DNA of 64,000 nucleotides, taken from NCBI GenBank assembly GCA_018694835.1, contig JABHOG010000004.1, positions 1-64,000 of the forward strand. Reading direction: 5' to 3'. The notes under the pieces are model-generated. The model made no database searches, was not told where the DNA came from, and saw nothing but the letters and a program-made list of their open reading frames with translations. The stretch is from Planctomycetota bacterium. GTDB lineage: Bacteria; Planctomycetota; UBA8108; UBA1146. Made by a program: the position numbers and the translations under genes. This document shows positions 35,464 through 43,607 of this stretch, piece by piece (the first letter of the stretch is position 1; each line of letters opens with the position of its first letter).

Positions 35464-35880
35464 ATGGATGGCAAGTGGTGGGATGCAGGATTGCCCTTCC
35501 AGTGCACCCAGTGTGGCAAATGCTGCCGGGTGGAAGGGTATGTATGGGTTCGAAGAGATGACATCCGCGAGATGGCAGCGTTTCTCGAGATCACTCCTAC
35601 AGAGTTCGAGAAGAAGTATGTCAGGACCGTCGGTCGCCAGCTCAGTCTGATCGAGAAGCCGAACCGGGAGTGCATCTTCTGGGACAATGGCTGCACCGTC
35701 TATCCCGTCCGCCCGCCACAGTGCAAGACTTTCCCCTTCTGGCACCAAAATCTCTCGTCGATCGACGAGTGGCAGGAAGTGGTAGAGGATTGTCCAGGAA
35801 CAGGAACTGGAGTGGTCTACTCGAAGGAAGAAATCGAGGAACTGCTCCGGGGTCACGGCGAGACCAACAAGAAGGAATGA
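35464..35880 (+). CDS. YkgJ-family cysteine cluster protein
   Basis: 138 residues. The family's cysteine cluster is seen as FQCTQCGKCC near the N-terminus, then ECIFWDNGCTVYPVRPPQCKTFPFW. These cysteines probably bind an iron-sulfur cluster or zinc; the biochemical role is not established. Its last codons overlap an ATG (ATGA) and the HEAT-cyclophilin lipoprotein starts six bases after the stop, so the two form an operon. Confidence 0.88.
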   Translation: MDGKWWDAGLPFQCTQCGKCCRVEGYVWVRRDDIREMAAFLEITPTEFEKKYVRTVGRQLSLIEKPNRECIFWDNGCTVYPVRPPQCKTFPFWHQNLSSIDEWQEVVEDCPGTGTGVVYSKEEIEELLRGHGETNKKE

Positions 35881-35885
35881 GCCCG

Positions 35886-37958
35886 ATGAAATTTGATTCG
35901 ATGTTCTTCACCGCCCTGTTGATCTTGCCATGGCTACTGGGTTCTTGTCAGGGGCCAGGGGATCGCTCGGAGACATCTACGTCTGCAGAAACCGCCAGAG
36001 ATAGAGTCGAGTCATTGTCGATCGAACTCCTCGACAAGGCAGAGGATGAGCGCAGCCTCGAACGGGTGTTCCTGGAGCGGATGCTGAGAAAGAAATCGCC
36101 TGTAGTCCGCCAGAAAGCGGCGGACGTGGCGGGAAGATCGAGGTTCAAGGAGGGAGCTGCGGCATTGATCGCGGCGGGAAGAACCGAACAAGATCCGCGA
36201 GTGCTCTCTTCCATCGCATTTTCGCTGGGCCAGTTGGGTGACCCTCAGGCACTCGACTCATTGCTGCAATGGAGTGACTTGCCGTGGCCGGTCACCGTTC
36301 GCAAGGCGGCCATCACTGCTCTCGGCAGGATCGTTTTTCACGAAGATGACCGGGCGAGTCGAGCCCCGGTTGCCGTGGCGAGATTGATCGAGATCCTCGA
36401 CACCGAGACCGATGATGCACTCAGCCAGGAGGCGGCGTTGGCATTGTGGCGCCATGGAATCGAAGCGGTGGCGGGGATCCCGCTGCTGACACGACGACTG
36501 GAGCAGGAGAGCCCATCGGAGCACTGGCCTTACGCCTATGCCCTGATGAAGATCGATCATGCCGAGACATCGGCACCTCTTCGTCAGGCGCTGACTCATC
36601 CTTCGGGACTGGTGCGGACCTATGCGGCGTGGGGTTGTCGGCAGCCGCTCGACCCCCTGTGCGTGGATGGCATCGATGCACTGCTGCTCGATCGGGCCAG
36701 TCCCTGGACCGCCCGGGTCGAGGCGTTGCGTACCCTCGGCAAACTGCGTGAACTGGAGTGGGATCGAAGTGATCAGGTCAGAGACCTGTTGTTGAGGCAC
36801 TTGATCCAGGAGCAGCATCCTCTGGTCGCTCCGGTGGTGGTGGAGAGTCTCGGCATCGGAGCGACTGCAGTGGAACTACCCTTCATCTTCGGAGCGCTCG
36901 ATCCTGAGCGATCGGAATCGGTTCAATCGGCAGCGATCGGGGCACTCGCCTCTGCAGCGCTGCTCGGGCTGCTGACTCCGATTCGATGTGCGGAGATCCT
37001 GGCGGATTTCAGTCGGGATGACTCCGTTTCGATCCGAACTGCTTCGGCGACCGCCATCGCAAGCCTCGGAGCAGTGGGCCTCCCTTCGCTGGAGAAGTTT
37101 CTCAACGATCCCGATCGGCGGGTTCGTGCGGCAGCGGTCTCGGCACTTGAATCGATCGAGGACCCGGCGGTCGAGCGGTTGATCCTGCGGGCCCTCAGAG
37201 ATGTAGATGTGTCGGTGAAGATGCCCGCAGCGCAGTTGGCGGCGAGCAGGGAGATCGAAGACTGGCAGCAGCAGTTGAAGAGCCTGTGGGCGAGATCGCT
37301 CGATGTCGAGAGCTGGGAGTTGCGAGTGCAACTGCTCGGTCAACTCGCCGAGACCGATGTCGGGGAGTTGCTGGCTCGTCAGGCACTCAAGGATCCGTTT
37401 CGCACCGTCAGGAGTGCGGGAGCGAGGGTGCTGAAGGTGCCGACTCCTCCCCTTGCGGGGCGTTCTCCCGCCGAGATGATCACTTCTCGCCAGCTGACTG
37501 GAGAAGGTCCTCCGCGGGTCTTTCTCCAGCTGGAGTCGGGAACGATGGTGATCGAACTCGATCTGGCAGCGGCTCCGCGCCATGTCAGTGCCTTCATCGA
37601 TGGGGTCCGCCGCCACGCCTATGATGGTCGGATCTTTCACAGGGTCGTTCCTTCTTTTGTTGCCCAGGGTGGTGGTCCTCGCGGAGACGGATGGGGAGAC
37701 GAGGGCTGGCACCTGATCGACGAGATCCATCCCAGGATCTACCGGCGCGGTACTGTCGGCATGCCGAAGGCAGGGGATGACACCGGAGGTTCCCAGATCT
37801 TCATCACTCACCTCCCGACTCCCCATCTCGATGGTCGTTACACGGTGTTTGGTCAGGTGGTGGAAGGGTTGGACCTGCTCGACCAGATCGAGGTGGGCAG
37901 CCGGATCGTCAAGATCACCGTCGATGAAAGTCGCTTCCGTAAGCGCGTCGCGTTCTGA
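35886..37958 (+). CDS. HEAT-repeat lipoprotein with C-terminal cyclophilin-type peptidyl-prolyl isomerase
   Basis: 690 residues from the ATG reading MKFDSMFF. A lipoprotein signal peptide with lipobox LLGSC is followed by about 12 HEAT-type helical repeats (residues ~50-510; for example LSSIAFSLGQLGDPQALDSLL and VRAAAVSALESIEDPAVERL). The last ~155 residues are a cyclophilin: GTMVIELDLAAAPRHVSAFI, GRIFHRVVPSFVAQGGG with the catalytic arginine, GGSQIFITHL and LDGRYTVFGQVVEG. It would catalyse proline isomerisation in the periplasm, with the HEAT solenoid acting as a docking or scaffold arm. The track start at 35670 lies inside the upstream gene. Confidence 0.9.
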   Translation: MKFDSMFFTALLILPWLLGSCQGPGDRSETSTSAETARDRVESLSIELLDKAEDERSLERVFLERMLRKKSPVVRQKAADVAGRSRFKEGAAALIAAGRTEQDPRVLSSIAFSLGQLGDPQALDSLLQWSDLPWPVTVRKAAITALGRIVFHEDDRASRAPVAVARLIEILDTETDDALSQEAALALWRHGIEAVAGIPLLTRRLEQESPSEHWPYAYALMKIDHAETSAPLRQALTHPSGLVRTYAAWGCRQPLDPLCVDGIDALLLDRASPWTARVEALRTLGKLRELEWDRSDQVRDLLLRHLIQEQHPLVAPVVVESLGIGATAVELPFIFGALDPERSESVQSAAIGALASAALLGLLTPIRCAEILADFSRDDSVSIRTASATAIASLGAVGLPSLEKFLNDPDRRVRAAAVSALESIEDPAVERLILRALRDVDVSVKMPAAQLAASREIEDWQQQLKSLWARSLDVESWELRVQLLGQLAETDVGELLARQALKDPFRTVRSAGARVLKVPTPPLAGRSPAEMITSRQLTGEGPPRVFLQLESGTMVIELDLAAAPRHVSAFIDGVRRHAYDGRIFHRVVPSFVAQGGGPRGDGWGDEGWHLIDEIHPRIYRRGTVGMPKAGDDTGGSQIFITHLPTPHLDGRYTVFGQVVEGLDLLDQIEVGSRIVKITVDESRFRKRVAF

Positions 37959-38028
37959 GACGGACGGATGGCTTCCTCGGAATCGTACTGTGGCCACACT
38001 CCTTTGCTGGTACAGGAAGGGGGATCCG

Positions 38029-39354
38029 ATGCTTCCACCGGATTATTCACTGTTGACTCGAACAGACCTCGAGATGACGGCCGTCGATGGTGTGGTGGAT
38101 TCACTGGAGTCTTGTATCCAGGTGAGCTCACCAGAAAACCCAGGTTATTACTGGGGCAATTACCTGCTACTGCCGGGGGCACCGGAAGCGGATCGCCTGC
38201 AGTCCTGGGTTGACCTGTTTCGTGATCGGTTCCAGTCCTATTGTGAGGTGGAACATATACTGCTGCGCTGGGACGGTGCGGCCCTGGCGCCGCAGGCGCA
38301 GGCGCGTGCCCGTGCCCTGGGTATGACTGAAGATTCAGGACCCGGGATGGTCGCGACTCAACTGATCGACCCCCAGCTGATCGAACCCGGGAATCAGCAT
38401 GTAGAGATCCGACCACTCGATTTCGAGCGTGAGTTCGATCAGATCGAGCAACTCAACCAGCAGTGTGATCCCAACGAAAGCAGTGGCTCTCCGGAGTACC
38501 GACTCTTCAAGGAACGAATGCGTCAGTCGTGGCGCAAGCGACAGCGGGCGGGGATGGTTACCTGGTGGGGGGTATTCTTCGATGAGGTGCTGGTCGGACA
38601 GTGCGGCTTTGTCTTCTGCTCCGATCGACTGGGAAGATATCAGGCGGTCGAGACTCACCCTGATTTTCGTCGGCGCGGGGTTTGCTCGGCGCTGATTTCG
38701 ACGGTGGGTCAGGACGCACTGGGCCGCGGTGGATGCCGCGCGCTGTTGCTGGGGGCCGATGGGGAGGGACCGGCACTGGGGTTGTATCGGCGACTGGGAT
38801 TCAAGACCGATACTAACCAGAGGGCGCTACTGCTGGGCGGGGACTCGATGGTGGTTCGCCTGGAAGTGGCGGCGGATCATGCCGAGGTGCGATCGCTGGT
38901 ACAGGCAGCATTCGAGGGAGTGGAGGAAGTACAACTGATCGATCAGATGAGGGATCAGCCGGGAGTGCTGTCGTTGGTGGCGGTCCGATCGGGTTCGATT
39001 CTCGGGCATGCACTCTTCACACCTGTCACCAGTGACGCCGCTGGATCGAACTTCCAGCCTGCGGTGGCCCTGGGACCGATCGCAGTGCGTCCATCGCAGC
39101 AGCGGCAAGGATGTGGCAGCGCATTGATCCGGGGCGGACTCGACCGATGCCGGGATCAGGGAATGGGTGCAGCTTTTGTGCTGGGCGACCCAGAGTACTA
39201 CAGCCGTTTTGGTTGGCGGCCCGCCCAGCAGCGTCAACTTCATTGCCAGTGGCCCTTGGCGAGGGATGCTTTTCAGGTGCTCGAGTTGAGCGAGGGCGGC
39301 CTCGATGGCTGGCAAGGAAAGGTCAACTATGCCCCCGCCTTTGATCGATTCTGA
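38029..39354 (+). CDS. Tandem double-GNAT acetyltransferase
   Basis: 441 residues starting at the ATG behind GGAAGGGGG; the longer track frame overlaps the cyclophilin gene. It contains two GNAT domains. The first (about residues 125-280) has VETHPDFRRRGVCSALISTVG and LGLYRRLGFKTD. The second (about 283-441) has VALGPIAVRPSQQRQGCGSALIRGG and EYYSRFGWRPA, the latter very like YhbS-type acetyltransferases. The first ~120 residues have no recognised motif and may be a third, degraded GNAT-like domain. Substrates unknown. Confidence 0.85.
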   Translation: MLPPDYSLLTRTDLEMTAVDGVVDSLESCIQVSSPENPGYYWGNYLLLPGAPEADRLQSWVDLFRDRFQSYCEVEHILLRWDGAALAPQAQARARALGMTEDSGPGMVATQLIDPQLIEPGNQHVEIRPLDFEREFDQIEQLNQQCDPNESSGSPEYRLFKERMRQSWRKRQRAGMVTWWGVFFDEVLVGQCGFVFCSDRLGRYQAVETHPDFRRRGVCSALISTVGQDALGRGGCRALLLGADGEGPALGLYRRLGFKTDTNQRALLLGGDSMVVRLEVAADHAEVRSLVQAAFEGVEEVQLIDQMRDQPGVLSLVAVRSGSILGHALFTPVTSDAAGSNFQPAVALGPIAVRPSQQRQGCGSALIRGGLDRCRDQGMGAAFVLGDPEYYSRFGWRPAQQRQLHCQWPLARDAFQVLELSEGGLDGWQGKVNYAPAFDRF

Positions 39355-39657
39355 TCGGTGCTGGGGAGGGCACGGCATAAACGGGTCGGAATTGGTTTCC
39401 CTGCGGTGGCCCAGCACCCGCGTGGGCTCCGACGGAGGAGAGGGGAGAGGGTGGTCACGAAGAGGAGGATACGGGTGAATTGAGAAGCACCAGGGGAGCA
39501 GAAGTCCCGAATGGGTGTTCCCGGATGGGGGGCTGACAGCGGTCCTACGGGTGAAATCCTACAATTCCCTCAAGAGTCCACGCGTCAGATCCGATCAATT
39601 CCTCACGGAGATAGGTCACCCTCCACGGGAGCCGCTTCGTCGAGAGGATTAGAAAAC
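39355..39657. other. Intergenic region, nothing recognised
   Basis: 303 bases between the double-GNAT gene and the TPR lipoprotein. It holds purine-rich GAGGAG-like runs and short GC-rich inverted stretches, but no ORF with coding character, no terminator with a T run and no riboswitch class I can name. A promoter for the TPR gene is expected here but I cannot place it. Confidence 0.5.
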
Positions 39658-40329
39658 ATGAATCATCGCATCTTCGGGGCTCTCTTCATCTTGCCCCTGT
39701 TATTCCTGGTCTCGGGTTGTACGACCCAGACGATTCGCCCCATCTCCCAGCAAGTGGTCATCGAGGACGAGGAAAATCGTTCCACCATCATCGATGTGAA
39801 GCTGGAGAAATACATCGAGTTGGCGAAGGACTTTCCCAAGGAAGCGAGATACCAGGAGAAACTGGCGAAGCTGTACTGGGAAAAAACAGACCACAAGAAT
39901 GCACTGAAGGCATTGGCACGCGCCAAGAAACTGGACTCCGATAATCCGCGTTACAATTATCTGGAAGCTCAGATCTTGGAGGGCCTCGGCAGTTACTCTG
40001 CTGCAGAAAAAGCCTACCTGGCAGTGATCGAGGGTACTGAAAACGGCAGAGAATATTCGGGACCTTTGATGCAACTGGGTAATCTCTACATGCAGATGGA
40101 ACGAAGCGATAAGGCTCTCATTTGCTTCAAGGATGCTCTCGAAGCCGATCCGACATTTTCTGAACCCCATTACTGGATCGGCCGAGTGCAGTTAATGCAC
40201 AAGAATCGCAAGGCAGCGATTCAGAGTTTCGAGCGTTACCTCCGAGTCGGAGGTCAGCAGCGCTACAAGGAAGTACTGCAAACCCTGCAAGCTTTGCAGC
40301 CCGATCTGCGGATTCACGACATCCGCTGA
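39658..40329 (+). CDS. TPR-repeat lipoprotein
   Basis: 223 residues from the ATG reading MNHRIFGALF, downstream of GAGAGGATTAG; the track starts further up in non-coding sequence. A lipoprotein signal peptide with lipobox LVSGC is followed by four to five TPR helices (YQEKLAKLYWEKTDHKNALKALARAKKL, PLMQLGNLYMQMERSDKALICFKDAL, PHYWIGRVQLMHKNRKAAIQSF). Likely a periplasmic scaffold in an envelope or secretion assembly; partner unknown. A strong hairpin follows 18 bases after the stop. Confidence 0.87.
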   Translation: MNHRIFGALFILPLLFLVSGCTTQTIRPISQQVVIEDEENRSTIIDVKLEKYIELAKDFPKEARYQEKLAKLYWEKTDHKNALKALARAKKLDSDNPRYNYLEAQILEGLGSYSAAEKAYLAVIEGTENGREYSGPLMQLGNLYMQMERSDKALICFKDALEADPTFSEPHYWIGRVQLMHKNRKAAIQSFERYLRVGGQQRYKEVLQTLQALQPDLRIHDIR

Positions 40330-40347
40330 ACACTTGCCCTCTCTTCT

Positions 40348-40386
40348 TCGGCGGAGGTTCGGTTTCAAACACCGTGCCTCCGCCGA
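40348..40386 (+). terminator. Hairpin after the TPR lipoprotein, probable terminator
   Basis: Perfect 10-bp inverted repeat TCGGCGGAGG / CCTCCGCCGA with an inner CGGT/ACCG pairing. It is followed by TTCTAATT rather than a clean T run, so it may act as a weak terminator or mRNA end stabiliser. Confidence 0.65.
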
Positions 40387-40691
40387 TTCTAATTCCACAT
40401 CTGCAAGATCAGTATCCGTGCATGAGCGCGGATGTGATGCACGTTGCCCCGGTATTCACCGGGCATGAATGGGATCTGTGTGGGGGAGGGGCTTGGATCG
40501 GCTGAACTGAGCTGACAAGATCGACGCCACCCTCTGGAATTGAAATAGAGCCGGAGGGAACGAATTCCCTCCGACCCGTGAGGAGGTGTGTCTGGTGAAT
40601 TAACGGCTCAGGGGACAGATCTGTTCCCGGGCACCCAAAAAAAACGTAACGGTCGTAAACTCTTTAATGCTAATGACTTGGGTAGGCAAGT
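40387..40691. other. Intergenic region with two palindromic hairpins
   Basis: 305 bases between the convergent TPR and regulator genes, with no coding character. It contains CGGAGGGAA-CGAA-TTCCCTCCG (40552-40573, 9-bp stem) and the near-perfect palindrome GGGGACAGATCTGTTCCC (40611-40628), followed by an A8 run. From memory, GGGGACAGATCT-like ends occur around REP-associated transposase elements, so these may be remnants of a small mobile or REP-like repeat. Confidence 0.5.
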
Positions 40692-41654
40692 TTAGGGATG
40701 GAAACCAGGTCCAGCAGGATTTCGCAGGTGGAGAAGCACCTTCCAGGCGCGTTCCACCTCTGCTGTTGGAAGTATGTATGGAGGGTTCTCGGAGCGTAAG
40801 AATTGTAATCGGATCGCTTCGTCGTCGTCATCAAAATAGCGACAGAACAGTGTCCTGGAGGTTTCATGTGGCTCTTCAGGATTTTCCCACAATGTTCTCA
40901 CCAGCGCAAAGGAGCCGCTGGTGACGATTTCATCCAGCCCCAACACGATCACATCGCCTCGACGAAAGCAGTTCTCTCCCGGCCCGGTCATGGCATCTCC
41001 GTCGACTCGAACCGCGAAGGACCGATCCGGATCGATTCCCGGTAACTGCAGCCACTGCTCGACGACTCCCGCAGGCTGACCCTCTTCATCGAGTTCTTCC
41101 GGGTATGCGCTCATCTCTGCCACCAGTAGAGGAGTTCCATTGCCGTCGCTGGAGGTGGGAACTACGACCTGAAGCGATTCCGGCTCGGTGACGTCCAGTT
41201 TCTCTTCGGCAGCGGCCAGCAGGTCGATGGGAGTGAAGCCGAGTAGGCGGCACGCCTTCTTGATGAAATCGTTTTCGATGCCACTTCTTCGCCCTTCCTC
41301 AACCGACAGGCAAAAGGCGCGGGAGGTGAGGGTCTTCCGTGCCAGATCCTCGACGGTCCAGTGCTTCTGGCGGCGCGCAGAACGGATGATCTTCCCTATC
41401 GCCACCCGCAGGGGGGTCGCCGATGAGCTGGCAAGTGGCCGAACGGGAGCCACTTCTCCATCTTCAAAGAATTCGGATGGCGTTACCTGTAACGCTCTTG
41501 CGATCCGCGCCAGGACCTCGCTATTGACCCGTCGCTGGCCACTTTCGAGCCGGCTCATCTGGGATGCGGAGAGCCCGATCTGTTCGGCCAGATCCTTGGC
41601 TGCGATTCCCTTCTCTTCCCGAAGGGTGCGAATCAGAGTTCCAATCTTGGCCAT
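40692..41654 (-). CDS. XRE-family regulator with two HTH domains and a serine-less S24/LexA-like domain
   Basis: 320 residues. The first Cro/C1-type helix-turn-helix lies at residues 6-60 (DLAEQIGLSASQMSRLESG) and a second, weaker one at ~87-146 (KHWTVEDLARKTLTSRAFCLSVEEG). The C-terminal half matches the S24 fold of LexA/CI repressors (SFAVRVDGDAMTGPG, then FRRGDVIVLGL), but the catalytic serine of the usual GDSM is alanine (GDAM, Ala221). Self-cleavage is therefore not expected; the domain may sense a ligand or mediate dimers. GGAG precedes the ATG, and one base separates it from the stop of the CPBP protease upstream, so both are translated together. Confidence 0.85.
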   Translation of the reverse strand: MAKIGTLIRTLREEKGIAAKDLAEQIGLSASQMSRLESGQRRVNSEVLARIARALQVTPSEFFEDGEVAPVRPLASSSATPLRVAIGKIIRSARRQKHWTVEDLARKTLTSRAFCLSVEEGRRSGIENDFIKKACRLLGFTPIDLLAAAEEKLDVTEPESLQVVVPTSSDGNGTPLLVAEMSAYPEELDEEGQPAGVVEQWLQLPGIDPDRSFAVRVDGDAMTGPGENCFRRGDVIVLGLDEIVTSGSFALVRTLWENPEEPHETSRTLFCRYFDDDDEAIRLQFLRSENPPYILPTAEVERAWKVLLHLRNPAGPGFHP

Positions 41655-41655
41655 C

Positions 41656-42564
41656 TCAGTTGCTCCATCCGAAGAACTCGGTCAAGAACAGGAGGCTGAT
41701 CATCATCGAATTGAACATGGCATGAAGGAGGATGCTCAGCCACAGGTTGCCACTTCGTTGATAGAGCCATGCGAGCAGGAAGCCAAGTACTGCCACCGGG
41801 CCCGAGTTGGAATCATGCATCAGGCCAAAGAGCATCGATGAAATCAGAGCCGCAGGAATGAAACCATTGCGATCACGAAGGTATCGAAAGAGCAATCCTC
41901 GAAATAGAACTTCCTCGGCGCAGGGAGCGATGACCATCGCCGTCACTGTCATCGCCAACAGGAATCCCCAGTTCTGCTGCTGGATCGCTTCCTGAATCAG
42001 CACGATTCCGTGCTGCAAATCATTGTCGAAATTGAGCATGCGTAAGAGTGAATCCCAGAGTGCGGAAACTCCGATGTGAGCCGGCACGTAGCACAGTAGA
42101 GCCAGCGAAGTGATTCCGATCGACTTTAGCGCGCTGCTACCGGTCCCGAAGAAGGACTCATCCGATCGATTCTGCTCGCGACATCGCTTTTGGTGCACCT
42201 GGATCGTCAGTTTCATCGCCAAGAGGCTGATGGTGGCGGATCCGGCGATCTCCACCGCCGCATTGTCAAACAGGCTCCGCATCAAGCTGACGGCCCCTAC
42301 GCTGGAGAAGATCATCAAGCCGAAGATAATCAGCAAGTCTTCGATTCTGAAGAGGGGCTGGATCGTTGGCGGCGCAGGTTTGGCAAAGAAGTGAGATTCT
42401 ATCTTTCGCAGGGTGACCAGCGAGATGGTGATCAGCCCGAAGGCGAACAGCAAGACGGCCCAGAGCTCTGGTTCATAGGCCGCAGCATCTGCGGTGGCGG
42501 AGTCGATCAGATCGGACCCGACCGGTGAGTCTGCGCTTCCGTTTCCCACCGCAGTCTGGAACAT
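41656..42564 (-). CDS. CPBP-family intramembrane metalloprotease
   Basis: About 302 residues with seven to eight membrane helices. The CPBP motifs appear in order near the C-terminus: EEVLFRG (EExxxR), FGLMH (FxxxH) and HAMFN (HxxxN). The second ATG is chosen because it overlaps the thiG stop (TGATG) with GGGAGAG upstream. It is sandwiched between thiG and the two-HTH regulator in an operon whose genes all overlap or abut, so a signalling role with that regulator is plausible but unproven. Confidence 0.88.
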   Translation of the reverse strand: MFQTAVGNGSADSPVGSDLIDSATADAAAYEPELWAVLLFAFGLITISLVTLRKIESHFFAKPAPPTIQPLFRIEDLLIIFGLMIFSSVGAVSLMRSLFDNAAVEIAGSATISLLAMKLTIQVHQKRCREQNRSDESFFGTGSSALKSIGITSLALLCYVPAHIGVSALWDSLLRMLNFDNDLQHGIVLIQEAIQQQNWGFLLAMTVTAMVIAPCAEEVLFRGLLFRYLRDRNGFIPAALISSMLFGLMHDSNSGPVAVLGFLLAWLYQRSGNLWLSILLHAMFNSMMISLLFLTEFFGWSN

Positions 42565-43367
42565 CACTCTCCCAGCACGCCCTCGGTGGGACTGGATGCC
42601 TGGGCATATCGACGCTTCTGAATCCGTCCGGCACGAGCGGCGAACCAGCCGGCATCGAGAGCGTTTCGCATCGCATGGGCCATCGTCACTGGATCCCTGG
42701 CTCCGGCGATGCCGGTGTTGAGAAGCACCCCTTCGGCTCCCAGTTCCATTGCGATGGTGACATCGCTAGCAGTTCCCACTCCAGCATCGATGATCACAGG
42801 AACCTCGAGTTGCTCGAGGATGATGGAGAGATTGTTTCGATTGAGAATCCCCTGGCCGCTGCCGATGGGGGAGCCCGCAGGCATCACCGAGGTCGCTCCA
42901 GCATCCTGCAATCGAAGAGCCAGCACCGGATCATCGCTGGTGTAGACCATCACCTTGAAGCCTTCCGAGACGAGGGATTGGCAAGCTTCGAGGGTTCCGA
43001 TCGGATCGGGCAGTAGCGTTTTTTTGTCGCCCAGAACCTCCAGTTTGACCCAGTCTCCCAGACCCAACTCACGAGACAGGTGGCAAACTCGGATGGCGTC
43101 CTCGGCATTGAAGCACCCGGCGGTGTTGGGAAGCAGGAAGTAACGATCCCGGTCGAGGTGGGAGAGCAAGTTGTCGGAACTGGAGAGATCGACACGTCGA
43201 ATCGCCACCGTGACCATCTCACATCCGGAGGCTTCCAGCGCAGCATTCATTGTCTGGTGATCGGCGTACTTGCCGGTTCCCACCAGCAGCCGCGAGCGAA
43301 AAGTCTTGCCGCCCAGTTTGAGGGGTGTGGGCTTGGTTTCGGTGATACAGGTCGGTTCAATATTCAA
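42564..43367 (-). CDS. thiG: Thiazole synthase ThiG
   Basis: 267 residues, a TIM-barrel enzyme. Recognised from [24 protein letters not shown], the Schiff-base lysine in [59 protein letters not shown] and the [14 protein letters not shown] end. It forms the thiazole phosphate of thiamine from deoxyxylulose phosphate, dehydroglycine and ThiS-thiocarboxylate. TTG start seven bases behind GGAGG, three bases after the thiS stop; its own stop overlaps the CPBP gene. Confidence 0.95.
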   Translation of the reverse strand: MNIEPTCITETKPTPLKLGGKTFRSRLLVGTGKYADHQTMNAALEASGCEMVTVAIRRVDLSSSDNLLSHLDRDRYFLLPNTAGCFNAEDAIRVCHLSRELGLGDWVKLEVLGDKKTLLPDPIGTLEACQSLVSEGFKVMVYTSDDPVLALRLQDAGATSVMPAGSPIGSGQGILNRNNLSIILEQLEVPVIIDAGVGTASDVTIAMELGAEGVLLNTGIAGARDPVTMAHAMRNALDAGWFAARAGRIQKRRYAQASSPTEGVLGE

Positions 43368-43370
43368 CGA

Positions 43371-43607
43371 TCAACCTCCTCCGACGATGGTGACCACTTC
43401 TAATTCATCTCCGGCTTCAATGACGGTCGATGTGTGAAGTGAGCGAGGGACGATCTTACGATTGCGTTCGACTGCCACCGCCGTCGGTTCTATGGCGAGT
43501 CCCTCGATGAGTGTGGCTACCGTGGTTCCCGGTTGGACGGGGTGCGACTCGCCATTGAGTCGCACCTCGAACACCGATGTCGAATCGTTCATCTGGACCA
43601 CGCCCAT
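43371..43607 (-). CDS. thiS: Sulfur carrier protein ThiS
   Basis: 78 residues from the ATG that overlaps the upstream gene's stop (TGATG); a second ATG five codons on (MNDSTSVFE) would give the usual ~70-residue length. Ubiquitin-like fold with [20 protein letters not shown] and the C-terminal tail VVTIVGGG, whose last glycine is thiocarboxylated to supply sulfur to ThiG. The track ORF is longer because it reads back into the prenyltransferase-like gene. Confidence 0.9.
   Translation of the reverse strand: MGVVQMNDSTSVFEVRLNGESHPVQPGTTVATLIEGLAIEPTAVAVERNRKIVPRSLHTSTVIEAGDELEVVTIVGGG

Noticed and set aside
35343-35561. Basic KGTARKRKGTAQKRR repeat peptide as a histone-like gene
   Set aside because: The open frame runs out of frame into the YkgJ gene, lacks a ribosome site and has only three short repeats.
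36876-37997. 373-aa reverse ORF under the HEAT-cyclophilin gene
   Set aside because: Antisense shadow; the forward strand carries an unbroken HEAT/cyclophilin protein.
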